In this document: in pieces, positions 48,823 to 60,479 of the stretch
Position numbering within the stretch: the stretch's first letter is position 1
How the letters are laid out: each line of letters opens with the position of its first letter
Assembly (NCBI GenBank): GCA_030549335.1
Contig: CM060188.1
Span: forward strand, 49,565,696 to 49,629,695
Origin: Pontederia crassipes
Lineage: Eukaryota; Streptophyta; Magnoliopsida; Commelinales; Pontederiaceae
Length of the DNA stretch: 64,000 nucleotides
Reading direction: 5' to 3'
Translations under genes and position numbers: made by a program
Notes under the pieces: model-generated
Told to the model about the DNA's origin: nothing
The model's input: only the letters and a program-made list of their open reading frames with translations
Databases searched by the model: none

Positions 48823-51104
48823 GAGGTAGGGTGAGATAAAAAATGTTATATCATCCTAAAATCATTGAACCTTGACAATTATAATAGATGGAAGTTGGTT
48901 AGATGGTTCAGATCAAATTACTAGAGACAAATGAATTTGCTTGGCCGAATCGTTTCAAAGGAAAAATACTAATATATTGGTTTGAGAAAATAAATTGATG
49001 AGAGATCGGTCCAACAATTTCTCAGTCGACACCATCTCTTGCATCCTTGTTTCTTTTCTCGTATCCCTCCTAGATACATTGTCCCCTCTCCCTCTTGGAT
49101 GATGGGAAAACATATTTTGTCACAATCACCTCTCCAAGATGCCAAAAGTCGGAGGGCAATGTCCTCTTTTCTTCCAAGTTTTTCTTTTGTGCATTGTTCA
49201 TGATCTTACATTTTCTTTTATCATTGTTCACAATGATCATGCTTTCTCTTTAGGTTGATGAACTTCTAGATAAGATTTTATATTTCTACATTTTTTTACA
49301 CCACATAAATTACTAATGCTACAAGCTAGAATACAAGTTTTATCTCTCATGCTAAGATCTTTTTCACACACACATGTTGGTGTGTGTGCAACTTACAACT
49401 CAAATATACAATTATTTGAGCAACAAATCAACAATGGGCATGACGTGCTAAATACTCTTGGAACTATATGAGGTACAATTGCATTCTCTTTTAATTTCTT
49501 ACTAATAAAAAAAATTTAAAAGCTTTATGCACCTTGGTTAGGAACTCCATTGGCTTTACTTTATTTTTTTCACAATATGAATAATAGACATGAGTATGAT
49601 AGATATATCCACAACATTACCTCCATTGAGTTAGCATCATGTAATACCATGATGCTCTTTTCTTAAGGTGTTTTATAGACTCTATGGGCATGTTAAATAT
49701 TATAGATATTGGATATACCTTGGGAATAAAACCATTTGTTTTTTTTTTGCCATGCAATCTTGCTAAATTTACTTTAGTCTAGACTAACACTAAGATTTGG
49801 GAATATTTCTTATTAAATTATGCCAATATTTTTTTTAAATATTCATATATACATATATTATCCTATCATCTCACATCTTGATCTTTCTTTATTTATATTA
49901 TATGCAAGATCATTTTGAAATTGCCTATGACATCCAAAAGGAGAAACAATATGAATATAATTCAATCACAATATCATAGCCAATGTATTGAAAAAACAAT
50001 GACAATAAAAAAAAATCAATATGAATATCATGACATTAATATCAAACCATACGTTGAAATGATACATGATTCAGACGGTGAAACATAAAATTTTTATAAT
50101 TCATATGCTAGAACGATTGAATTCTCTATAAGAAAACTCCTTTTTTCAAGGCAAATGAAAGCAGAAAAAATTTAAGCCTAGATTTGATTACCTTTTGTTA
50201 AATATATTGATAAATTAAGGAAACTTGTGATGCTTTGCACAATTTAAAATGATATATTATTAAACTTTATTGAGATTTATATGGTGATTACTTTCCATAA
50301 ATAAAAGATAATTATATCTTATTTGTAAACTTATCACCAATAGTTAATAATACCAATGGAGTTTATTAGTATTAATACATTCATTGTCTGGGAGTTATTA
50401 TATATGTAATTATTACAAAGATGGTGAACAATTAAATGAATGCTATAAGTGTCTGTAGTTAATAACTATAATAAAATTGTAAAAATACAAAAGAACAAAA
50501 TTCTTTGAAAATAAAAAATAAAAAATATAGATATGAATGGTTAAACTAAAGATGCATTAGAATTAGGCATTGTAATAATATTTTTCGGTTTGCCCACATC
50601 CAAGGGAAAAATATGACATAAAAATAGGCTTATACAAAAAACTATAGTTACTTACAAATAAAGAAATGTGAAGATGTTATATGATCAGAAATTGAAAATG
50701 AATTACAAAGAACCCATTAAAGAAAATATGAAACTATACTATTAATTAGAGGCAGTGGGCATATGAATTTTCATTTAATATTTTAATTATTTATTCTTAT
50801 GAATGGATAAAATAGATTAAAGAACTCTAAAAGTAAGAAAAAAGGAAGAAAGTAAGGTGAAAAGTTGAGTTGAGGAAATGTGAGCTCGTTATCTAGCCCA
50901 ATAAGATAAGGGATCATTCTGTCTTTCAATTCATTGATTGACACACACAATGAAAATGGGCGCACGAAGGAGGTGATGCTTCACAGTGTGTCGTGCGCAC
51001 TTTGAATCGTCCTTCCAGAGATCAATACAAGGACATACTTCATATGATTGAAAAGAATTCAACGATCAAAGTTTTTCTCGCGAGAAATGTGATCCGACTT
51101 TTAA

Positions 51105-51106
<2 letters not shown>
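48823..51106. other. AT-rich intergenic DNA, nothing recognised
   Basis: No gene, terminal repeat or RNA gene was seen. A pyrimidine-rich stretch at 49020-49120 is the only compositional change. Confidence 0.45.

Positions 51107-51159
<53 letters not shown>
51107..51159. repeat. (TC)n microsatellite
   Basis: About 26 uninterrupted TC units. It creates artificial Ser-Leu and Arg-Glu open frames on the two strands. Confidence 0.97.
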
Positions 51160-51163
<4 letters not shown>

Positions 51164-53993
51164 CTCAATCCTAGGATCCTTGGAGAATGACATGACCACC
51201 ATCCTATCCCCATTGGCATCTTCGGCCCCATGACCGAGTTGGACAACAATGATGACAAAGAAGAAGATAGAGAAGATAACTCCTCACTTGACTGTTGTGT
51301 CATCCAACAGCGAGTTGGATGTTCTTAGAAATGACAAAAGTGTCCTGTCTAGTGGATTCCACATCAGGAGGATTAGAGTTGTAGTGGGACGAGTCATCAG
51401 AGAAACCCTCGACATCATCATTGTCACCACAGCATCCGTGGGAATACAGGGTGTGGAAGTTCTCGTACAAGAAGCAGTCCACACCAGAGATCATGATGAC
51501 TCGCATATAAAATATTGTGATATGAGGAGCACAGAATGGCATAAAATATCGCGTTTTGTATAAAAGAGTTACATATAAGGAGCAGTTGCCCCTAGACGTA
51601 TGTGTGCCCATACACGGGAGATTACCCATATTCAAAAGAGAAATGTCGAATTAAGCTTTAAAATTTATGAAATCTCTACTCTATCACGATGCGATCCACA
51701 AGTATATGATGTATCACTGTAGTGCTTGAGGTTCATCCACAGAGAATATGGGTCTTCAAATCAAACTTGAATATAATTCACTGAGGACGAAAAATAGATT
51801 AAAGCAAATAGGATAAAGAATGTGATTCAAAACAAATGATTACACTAATTTTTAGGAATTTTGTGGTATTAAAGGTAATGGAAAATGAGATTTGAAAGGG
51901 TACAAAAATCAATAGATTTACAAGTTGAGAGCTTACATGGGATGCTTTTGCCTAAGATTAATGTTTTCTATATTTCGATTTAGAGTATTAGTGTACTATC
52001 ATAAGGAAATTACTTAGCTCATCTGCGACACTCTCCTGTTCATTGATGGATCATATTTCCTTTACAATGATCGAGAAGAATTTTTTGCTCCAACTCGGCC
52101 TTGGGTCCTTTAAGAGATAACTTAAGATTCAAGATGACCTCTCGGCTTAAGTCAAACTCTAGTGTATGAAGATGACCCTCTTGAGCGAGAACCTCCGAGA
52201 TTGAGACTTGCACCAAGCAAATTAAGTCCAAGCGATTAAGACCCAGTCTAAAAATGAAGATTATGATTTCGATGACCTCTCTAAAGATGACTCAAAGTAT
52301 GTGTGCCCTCTCGGATCCTCCACAAATGTCGAGAGTAAAAGTTCTCTCTTAGGCAGGAGGCTAAATGTCTAGTCAAGGTAGGATCGAGGATGAAAGAACA
52401 ATGGAAATGTAAAACAAGGAACGAAACAAACTCGGCTCTGAGATGCATGATCCAGGAATCTATCTTTGATGATTGAAATTTTTATCCTACCTCTCGGTGT
52501 GTATATAGAGCATCAATATAAAAATGCTCCTCTCATATTCAATGGACACATGACGCTTGAACTAAACTCAACAAATATTATCATGAGCATAAGAGTATCA
52601 CAACAGCCTAAACTGTATACAAATGGCTCTATTCAGCTTTTGTACCCCTTAGCACTCGGCTAGACAGAGGATGGAAAACCCCTCTCGGGTTGCAGTCAAG
52701 ACAAATCGCAAAACTCAATAAAAAAAATGTAGAATCATCACAATAAATTTGAAGAAAACAAAGTATAAGATGATTTCAACAAAGGAGTTAGGTGTTTGGC
52801 AGTCATTAAAGTATAAGAAAATTGTAAAGGTAAGAATAAAAAAATGCAAAACATCCACGACATCACATCCCCTAGCCTTCATGGCTAGATTAATTACAAT
52901 TCAAGTTCATGGATGATATAACATCCATGGTTACAATCTTTCCATTGTTTAGATTATCGTGAAACATTGTTCTCCCCGGTGTCTCTTCTTCTTTTTCCTC
53001 CAAAACATGCCTTCTCCCTCGCTCCCAATCCGCCCCTTCCCTCATATGCCCTTTGCTTTCTTTTTATAGTTAAGCCATCTCCTTTGTCGTGCTACGGTCT
53101 GCCTGCTTTTCCTCTTGCAATGGCTATCCTCATACAAAGCTTCCTGTGATCTGGCTTGGAATCAGCTAGTCTCCAATTGCTGATAGAGTGTTTTGTTATT
53201 TTGCTGTTTGGCCTTTTTTGCCGAGAGCAAATCGCTTCCTTTGTTGTGCAGAGTAGCACATGAGGGTCGCTTTCTCCATTCCATCTATCACCATGTGTCC
53301 AAGCTTATGCAGGGACTAAACTACTAAGAATAAAGAAAATTAAGCTACTTTCATTAATAAATAAACATTGATGTGGAGAATTTAGAAGTTACTGCACATA
53401 AGTATATTTCATGCATTGGGAGCTAAGATTGCAGTCGTATATGAGTAAAATGCATGCTTATCATGGATGAGAACATGTATATATATTCTCCACATTACGT
53501 GGCAACGTGGGTGTCATCAGCATGACTAGAGTCTACCATGGCACCAATGCTAGGGTTATGGTTCGGGTGGGCGATGAAGGAAGGGATCCTAGGGTACTTG
53601 CGTGGGGAGGAGGAGGATGATGAAGAGAGGTTTAGTAACATTGGAAGCCCTTTCTTGCCCATAATGACGATGACAATGACGACGATGCTGGTGGTGGCCA
53701 CAACTTCTTCCTTCCTTTTGGTAGTGCCCTCACTAGCTGCGTCGGAGAGATTACATCGGAGGTGTTGATAAAGGAGAAAAGAGTGAAGAGAGATAGAGAG
53801 ATGATGATGAGAAAGGGGAAAAAAGGGGAGAGACAGTGTGTGTTGTTGTCTTCTTGTCAGCGTCTTTTAATGAGATGTATGTCTGTCGATCGATCCCATC
53901 TCGATGACACTAATCGTGTGCAACACTCTGAGTCATTAAATCTCATCCGCATGGTTCGAATCATGCACGACATGCTGGCTTCGTAGGCCCATT
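51160..53993. other. Intergenic DNA with unidentified moderately complex sequence
   Basis: At 51200-51640 frames of about 100 codons occur on both strands. The minus-strand one (51635-51300) has an acidic stretch but matches no family I know. 52040-52700 has repeated CTCTCGG and GACCTCTC motifs, perhaps retroelement leader. 52940-53310 is pyrimidine-rich and leader-like. 53500-53990 has Ser-rich and Met/Thr-rich frames driven by simple sequence. None can be called a gene. Confidence 0.35.
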
Positions 53994-54009
53994 ATATATA
54001 CATACATAC

Positions 54010-54056
<47 letters not shown>
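53994..54056. repeat. (TA)n/(CATA)n microsatellite
   Basis: Alternating TA with interspersed CATA units over about 60 bp. Confidence 0.93.
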
Positions 54057-54058
<2 letters not shown>

Positions 54059-54239
54059 TGCATATGTGATGAGCTGAATTTTTGGATCACTCAATTCAAG
54101 CCAAAGGTGTGGCGCACTAGTTCACCTGTTCACTTTGAAGATCATGAGTACGAATGAGATTTATGTATATTTTGATTTTTCTTGTACAAATTCATAGACC
54201 TCCTTTTATAATTGAGAAAAAAGATAAAAAAAAGAAGAG

Positions 54240-54715
54240 TTAAAATATGAGCCAATTGAAAATCCGCTCACGGTTTGAACGAATAAATCAATTGGACGGG
54301 CCGACGAAAGACGGATTTCGCAGCTATCACATTGGGCTGGATAACGAGCATGGGGGCCCAGTAAAATTCATTTGGGATCAAATCAAAATAAACCCTGAGA
54401 CGAGGACGAATCAAATAGAAAGGGCCCAAATGCACCTCTGTGAGTCTGGGACACTGCACTGCGTCCATATTACAAAAAAGTAACGTAACCAACAACCAAC
54501 CTCACCATTCGCCACCACCACCTGACAACTCCGCTCCCCTCCCTCTTCGCGCGAGCGACATCATCGAAACCGATCGAAAAAAAGAGAAAAAAATTAGTCC
54601 GATCGAAAAAAGAGAAAAAAATTAGTCCGATCGAAAAAACGTAGAAGGGATCGAGGATTCCTCTGACTCGATTCAAGGGTGGTAGTGGTGCCTGTTCTTG
54701 CAGTTGTTGTTGGCG
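54240..54715 (+). promoter_or_regulatory. TFIIB promoter and 5' leader
   Basis: Three site-II type elements (TGGGCY or its inverse) occur at about 54332 (TTGGGCT), 54355 (GGGCCCA) and 54423 (GGGCCCA). They are typical of plant housekeeping and growth genes and are bound by TCP factors. No convincing TATA box is near the start. A tandem 28-bp repeat, CCGATCGAAAAAAGAG plus AAAAAAATTAGT, occupies 54570-54645 in the probable leader. Regulatory role inferred from motif identity and position. Confidence 0.6.
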
Positions 54716-56044
54716 ATGGGCGACGCATATTGCCCGGACTGCAAGCGCAGCACGGAGGTGGTCTTCGACCACTCCGCCGGCGACACGGTGTGCTCGGAGT
54801 GCGGGCTGGTGCTGGAGTCGCACTCCATCGACGAGACGTCGGAGTGGAGGACCTTCGCCAACGAGTCCGGGGACAACGACCCCGTCCGAGTCGGCGGCCC
54901 GACCAACCCGCTGCTCACCGATGGCGGCCTCTCCACCGTCATCTCCAAGCCCAACGGCGCCCAGGGGGATTTCCTCTCATCCTCCCTCGGCAGGTGGCAG
55001 AACCGCGGCGCCAACCCCGATCGTACCCTCATTATCGCCTTCCGCACAATCGCCACTATGGCCGACAGGTTCCAGATTGTCCCCCCTTTTCATCCCTTCA
55101 ATTGTGGAATTTTGACAATGTCTTGGAGGAAAATGTTTCTACTGGACGCTTTTTTCTGTGCAATTTTGTCTTGAAAATGTGATCTATGGATTCTGATTTC
55201 AGCATTGCTTCTGATGCGTCAGTTTTGTTAACCTTATGATGATTGAGATTAGGGACATTTTCATTTTCTTTTACGCTCTAGATATTTCATGATACAATTG
55301 ACTTTGCAGTTTCTCTGACGGACATTAGCGGTGCTATTTCTTTTTACTTAATAGCTTTGATTGCGGATTTACTTTCTGCAGATAGATCTTTAGAGCTAGA
55401 TTTCGGTAGATCCATAACATAAAACATCAAAGGGTAATTGGTTTAGCTACAACTAACATGTGTACAATAATGCAAGTGAATGACTGCTAAATGCGGAAGG
55501 TTAATGCGAAACTGATGATTGTGATTGTAGTCTACTGTAGAAAACTTGTTGACCTAGGAGAATGCTGAATTATGAAAGTAAATATATGGTTCAGTGCAAC
55601 AATACTATGACTACTCAACTGTGAAGCAGAAGAGCCGATTTTTTTTTTCTTTTGTGGTAGAAAAAAAAAAAAAGAGAACGTAAAGTGGGGGTAGCCGAAA
55701 TGAGGATGTTGAGATGGATGTGTGGTCATACAAGATTAGATAAGATTAGGAATGACCATATACGTGAACGAGTCGGAGTGGCTCCTATTAGTGAGAAAAT
55801 GGTAGAGAATCGTTTGAGATGGTTTGGTCATGTTCAGAGAAGACCATTAGATGCGCCAGTAAGAAGAGTAGATCAAATAATCTGGAGTCCGATTAAAAGA
55901 GGGAGAGGGAGGCCAAGGCGGACACTTGGCGAACTAATAGAGCAAGATCTATTGGTGAATAATATACCGAAAGGTTTGGTTACTAATAGAGCGGAATGAC
56001 GTCGTATGATCCATGTAGCCGACCCCACCTAGTGGGACAAGGCT

Positions 56045-56076
<32 letters not shown>

Positions 56077-59000
56077 GGTAGAAAAAAAGAGTTCAAAGTA
56101 AAATGTTATTCATAAGTGCGTAGGGAAAATACACGAGTCTCTGATTTATGTTAGGATACACAAATGCATGGATCTCTGTAAAATATTGCCTTATCTTCCA
56201 GATTATGTAACTGCTAAAGGTATTTCTGATCTTATTTTATATTTTCCAGGTTGGGTCTTGTTGCCACTATCAAGGTACAAAACTTGATTTGATAGTTCCT
56301 TTTTGTAGTTTATTTGTTCTATGAGATGTTCTTGGAGAGGAATTAATGTTGCTATCTTTTTATCTCTCAAAACAATATTTCTCTCTTTACTAGTTTTAAG
56401 CTTTATGATGAAATCTAATACTTGGAAGTGTCATTCATCTCTTAGTAATAGCACTAGTTGTCACAGTTTTCCACATTTCCTTAATATATCGCTGCTTTGG
56501 GATGACAGATGCTTTGCTTCCAATTTGGGAGAACTGAGAGAATATCTGAAGTCTACATTACGGCTTTCTTGATACATCACACATTGAGCCAGGAAAAACT
56601 ATGTTCTGGTTGTTAAAATCTTTTGGAAAGTATAGATTTGTTTCAGATATTTTAAAGCCAACAATAATTGCTTTCTTAAGATGCATTTCCCATAGCCTTT
56701 GCGCTCGGTATCCAAAGTTGGTACGTTTGGGTTCGCAGCTATCTTCTAGAGAAGGGAGAATGAATTGTCTGTCATAGTTTTATCAATGAAGATCACCTGG
56801 TTCTTTAGAACTTTATGAAAATAGATTAAAACTTTTTGCTTATTGAAGAAATCTTTAATTAAAGATTAGCTAGTTCTTTAGATCTTTATAACAACAGATT
56901 GAAACTCTTATAGAATAGAACTTCAGTTTTCTTTTGGGAATAGGTGATGTGTGATTTAGTCTTGGACAATGACTGTCTGCATTTCTTTTTATCTCCAAAG
57001 ATATGACACCATGCATAGACCATGGACTGTGGAGGAATATTGCTTGGTTCAGGATTCTATTATCAGGTACTCAGATCTCAAAAAAGAATAGATGACAGGA
57101 TTTCTGTTTTGACGATGTGGTGACTGGAAATTTCTTTTCACACTGGAATGAACTGGTGTAATATGAGATTCTCAACCCAGTCAGAACTAAACTTCAACCC
57201 TAGAATCAAAAGAAATGGGAATGCTTGCGATATTACAACTTGGCCATAGAAAAATTTTGTTGGTGTGTCTGTAAAAGAATGGACCTGCCTCAGCATTGTT
57301 CTTAGACACATAAAATGCTTGATGGCAGATTGTGCTGAATAAATGTGACAGGGTGGTGTACATCTTAAACTTGGTCAACTGTCTTCGTAACTACTACTTT
57401 TTCTCCTTTCAAAGGATCGAGCTAATGAGATATATAAAAAAGTGGAAGACCTTAAGTCTATTAGGGGGCGAAATCAAGATGCAATTTTAGCTGCCTGTTT
57501 ATACATTGCGTGTCGACAGGAAGATAGGCCTCGTACTGTGAAAGGTAGGGAGTGTTTTCTTTTCCTACCATGGCAATTTTCTGTCTGTCTGATCCAATTC
57601 ATTCTAATTTCATTCATTTTATTAATAGAAATATGCTCTGTTGCTAATGGAGCTACAAAGAAGGAAATTGGGCGTGCTAAAGAGTTCATCGTAAAGCAAC
57701 TTGAAGTTGAAATGGGTCAATCCATGGAGATGGGTACAATTCACGCAGGCGATTTTCTGGTCAGATCCATTACTCATTTTCTTTATCTTTCTTTTTCAAA
57801 TTCATTGATGAAGTATGTCCTCTTTAAGTTATTTGCTTATCAACAGGGTCTTCTTTTGGATTTTCTTTACGTATTCATTGTTGCTTGTTACATCCACAGA
57901 GGCGTTTCTGTTCTCATCTTGGCATGACAAATCAAGCAGTTAAAGCGGCTCAAGAAGCAGTTCAAAAATCAGAGGAGCTTGACATAAGGTACTGCCTTTT
58001 GTTAGGTTGACTCTTGGTAGAGTAGAATGATTGTCTTATAGCTTAAAATTCTTATGAATATGTGAAATTTCTTAGTTTGACGCTTGATAAAGTAGGTTGA
58101 TTGTCTTCCCAGGTAAGATTTCTTGTCCAATAAATTAGTTTTTGTTTTAAGATACAAATTAGTGCTGGTAATGCAATTATCATTTCATAAGCAATTATTA
58201 AATCTGAGGTTCCTTTCAAGCTGAGTTTGTTCTATTTTGAACAGTTGACTATTTTGACAACTTCTGATGTCCTAGTCTATTTTTCAATGCTTGTTTTCCT
58301 TTGAATCTTAGAATAAGTTGTTGGAGAAGTGTGTTTAATCCCATGTATACACCTATCCTTGCAAATCTAAATCCTTATGATATACAAACGTTGTGTATTA
58401 CAAGCTTGGTTTCCTGTTGGGTATGATTTTAAAATATGGAGAGGAAGTACTATGCAAGTGATCAATAAAACACTATCCATTCTACCTTTTGATTAACGGT
58501 TTGATGCTACAAACCACTGGAGCATAGTACTTGTATTATTATGAAAAGGATGTCTACAATTATTTATCTTTATTCTGTTTTGTTGATGTTGAAATCTGTT
58601 TATTAACCAGTGATTCACTTTTCTTGCTAATTGCCTAGCCACATTTTAGCCAAATTTATCATAGCAAAATGACATTGTCCACATAACACCGACGCCCAAC
58701 CCTCGTGACCCCACCCACTCGCACATACAAGACACAAGCATTTCCTTGGGACCAATTTCACCCATACCACATGCAACAGTATTAGTCTTTTGCGTCTAGA
58801 TGTCTGCCACCAAATCAAAATGACCACCAAATAGTTTCCACCAAGGAAACATCGTCATTGGCATCTTATGCTTTGCCACCACACATTAAAAAAAGTTGTG
58901 ATTATTGTTGTCCTCAGCAGCAGGGCAAGATATGTTAGCTGAAGGTGCCTACTTCTTCTATAGCATTTACTTCTTCTATAGCATTTAGTTAGAAGCTCCC

Positions 59001-60479
59001 ACGTCATAGTAGACATGTAAATATTTTGATCCCCATTGGTGCCCCTATCCTCCATATGAGTCTAGAGTTAGTCAAATCCGCATCCTCGTGTCTGGCTGCT
59101 GAACTCAAAACAGAGTATACCTTTTTGATAGATACTCCAAGACCAGATCCAGTTGTCTTGTGAATTAGTGTCTGGGGCATAGCTTTCAATTGTCCCTGGA
59201 AGGTGCATAAATTCCTCAGTTTTTTAATCAGACAGGTGGGAAGAGAAGATGGGGAGCCAGACGCCATTGGAATCTCCCATTTAGGGGTGAGTAGTGGTCC
59301 GACCTGTCAACCCAACCTAATCCAAGAAGTTTTTGGTCAAAACCACCCAACCCCAAACCCAACCCAAAGTATCCGACCTATAACTCAACGACCTGATATC
59401 CATCAGGTAATGGGTTGAAAGAACTATAACTCAACGACCTGATATCCGACCTGTTTGATATGAAAATATTTAATATTAATAATCATTTTAGATAAAATTA
59501 GTCGAATTACTAGATAGTATTAATTCTTATTATCTTTGATCTTATTTATTTTAGTTAGTATTATTTTTTATTATATTTTTAAACTTATAATATTCTTAAC
59601 TTTCTTAAGAATTAATGAACTAAGCCCAAGCCTACTAAAAGCCCAACCCAACATGGTCCCACCTAGTGAACCAATCCAACCTGTCCCGACCCACTATCAC
59701 CTCTACCCACAGTAGCTGTATTATACCCTATACATCTATAAGATGCTCTTAAAAATATACACATCTATAAGGTGTTGATTCTTTGATCCAGCTGATCAGC
59801 ACTCTTCCAATTAAAAATTGATTAGTGGAGTACTTTCTGCAAGATGTGTTGTTTTTAATCTTAAAACATGTGTTTTTTTTTCAGTAATTTAAAGCATATT
59901 AGGTATTATATCAAAATATGTTAAGGCCACCATCAAAATAATAGAACCAGTCCACATTGATGCACCCGTCCTACCTAGCCAGCTCCTCAGAACTTTCTGT
60001 ATGTGATGCATTTGTTTTGTTGTTTGTTAAGTTATAATAATTGTATTTTTAGACAGGGTTTTGAGCCAAACTTTTCATTGCTCTTTGATGAACTGAAGTT
60101 ATTTCTTGGACAATAATGGCATGCCGCGATTGTAGATTGATCGTAAAAACATGGAATCTTGTGCAGGAGGAGCCCCATATCAATTGCAGCAGCTGTAATT
60201 TATATGATCACACAGTTATCTGATGAGAAGAAGCCCCTCAAAGGTTTTGCACTCTCCAGTTAATTTTGTAGATTGAGATTCTAAATTCTCTTCCTTGACT
60301 TAAAAGAAAAAAGAAAACTTCCTTGACATGAAAGTTGCTCTGCAGATATTTCCTTGGCCACTGGTGTTGCAGAAGGGACTATCAGGAACTCCTATAAAGA
60401 TTTATATCCATATGCTTCAAGGATCATTCCGTCCTCCTTTGCCAAGGAAGAGGACCTAAAGAACCTTTGCAGCCCATAG
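54716..60479 (+). CDS. TFIIB: Transcription initiation factor IIB (TFIIB)
   Basis: TFIIB bridges TBP-bound promoter DNA and RNA polymerase II in the nucleus and helps set the start site. Seven exons join in frame: 54716-55068, 56250-56274, 57415-57544, 57629-57759, 57900-57988, 60167-60243 and 60346-60479, all with GT/AG borders. They give 312 aa, the standard plant length. The zinc ribbon has Cys6, Cys9, Cys26 and Cys29 (CPDC, CSEC). The B-finger/linker segment ([19 protein letters not shown]) follows at 38-56. Two cyclin-fold repeats occupy about 105-200 and 205-300, including [18 protein letters not shown] and [17 protein letters not shown]. It ends [10 protein letters not shown]. The start is the first ATG of the zinc-ribbon frame. 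Exon 2 is a 25-nt microexon. Introns 1, 2 and 5 are long (1.2, 1.1 and 2.2 kb), and introns 1 and 5 hold transposon debris. The gene appears intact. Confidence 0.97.
55675..56076 (+). mobile_element. RTE-type LINE 3' fragment in TFIIB intron 1
   Basis: A 104-codon plus-strand frame (55685-55999) reads [20 protein letters not shown] and [10 protein letters not shown] with [10 protein letters not shown], the C-terminal end of plant RTE LINE polyproteins. It is followed by GACCCCACCTAGTGGGACAA and a (TTG)n tail (56046-56076), the RTE 3' signature. GGTAGAAAAAAAGAG lies on both sides (55656-55674 with a longer A run, and 56077-56091) as the target duplication. It is 5'-truncated at insertion and in the same orientation as the gene. 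The surviving frame is open, so it is fairly young. Confidence 0.88.
58640..59265 (-). mobile_element. LINE zinc-knuckle (zf-RVT) fragment in TFIIB intron 5
   Basis: On the minus strand, segments such as [11 protein letters not shown] and [20 protein letters not shown] (59190-59010) resemble the region after the reverse transcriptase of plant L1-type LINEs (a W-x-x-x-x-P-x-K-I-x-x-F pattern). Frames then shift and degrade toward 58640. No poly(A) tail or target duplication was found. Assignment rests on pattern memory. Confidence 0.5.
59282..59705. mobile_element. hAT MITE-like element in TFIIB intron 5
   Basis: Begins TAGGGGTGAGTAGTGG and ends in the inverse of TAGAGGTGATAGTGGG. The arms are CCGACC/CAACCC-rich and the centre is AT-rich (424 bp), as in the other hAT MITEs here. 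The flanking 8 bp (CTCCCATT and CCCACAGT) do not match well, so the insertion is old or the ends are displaced. Confidence 0.65.

Noticed and set aside
51040-51303. Frames with long Arg-Glu or Ser-Leu runs
   Set aside because: They are created by the (TC)n microsatellite at 51107-51159.
53495-53768. Ser-rich (minus) and Met/Thr-rich (plus) frames near 53.6 kb
   Set aside because: They overlap on both strands, are driven by simple TCC/ACG repeats, and show no known motif or splice partner.
54679-55182. 167-codon frame and other overlapping frames over TFIIB exon 1
   Set aside because: Out-of-frame shadows of the GC-rich first exon.
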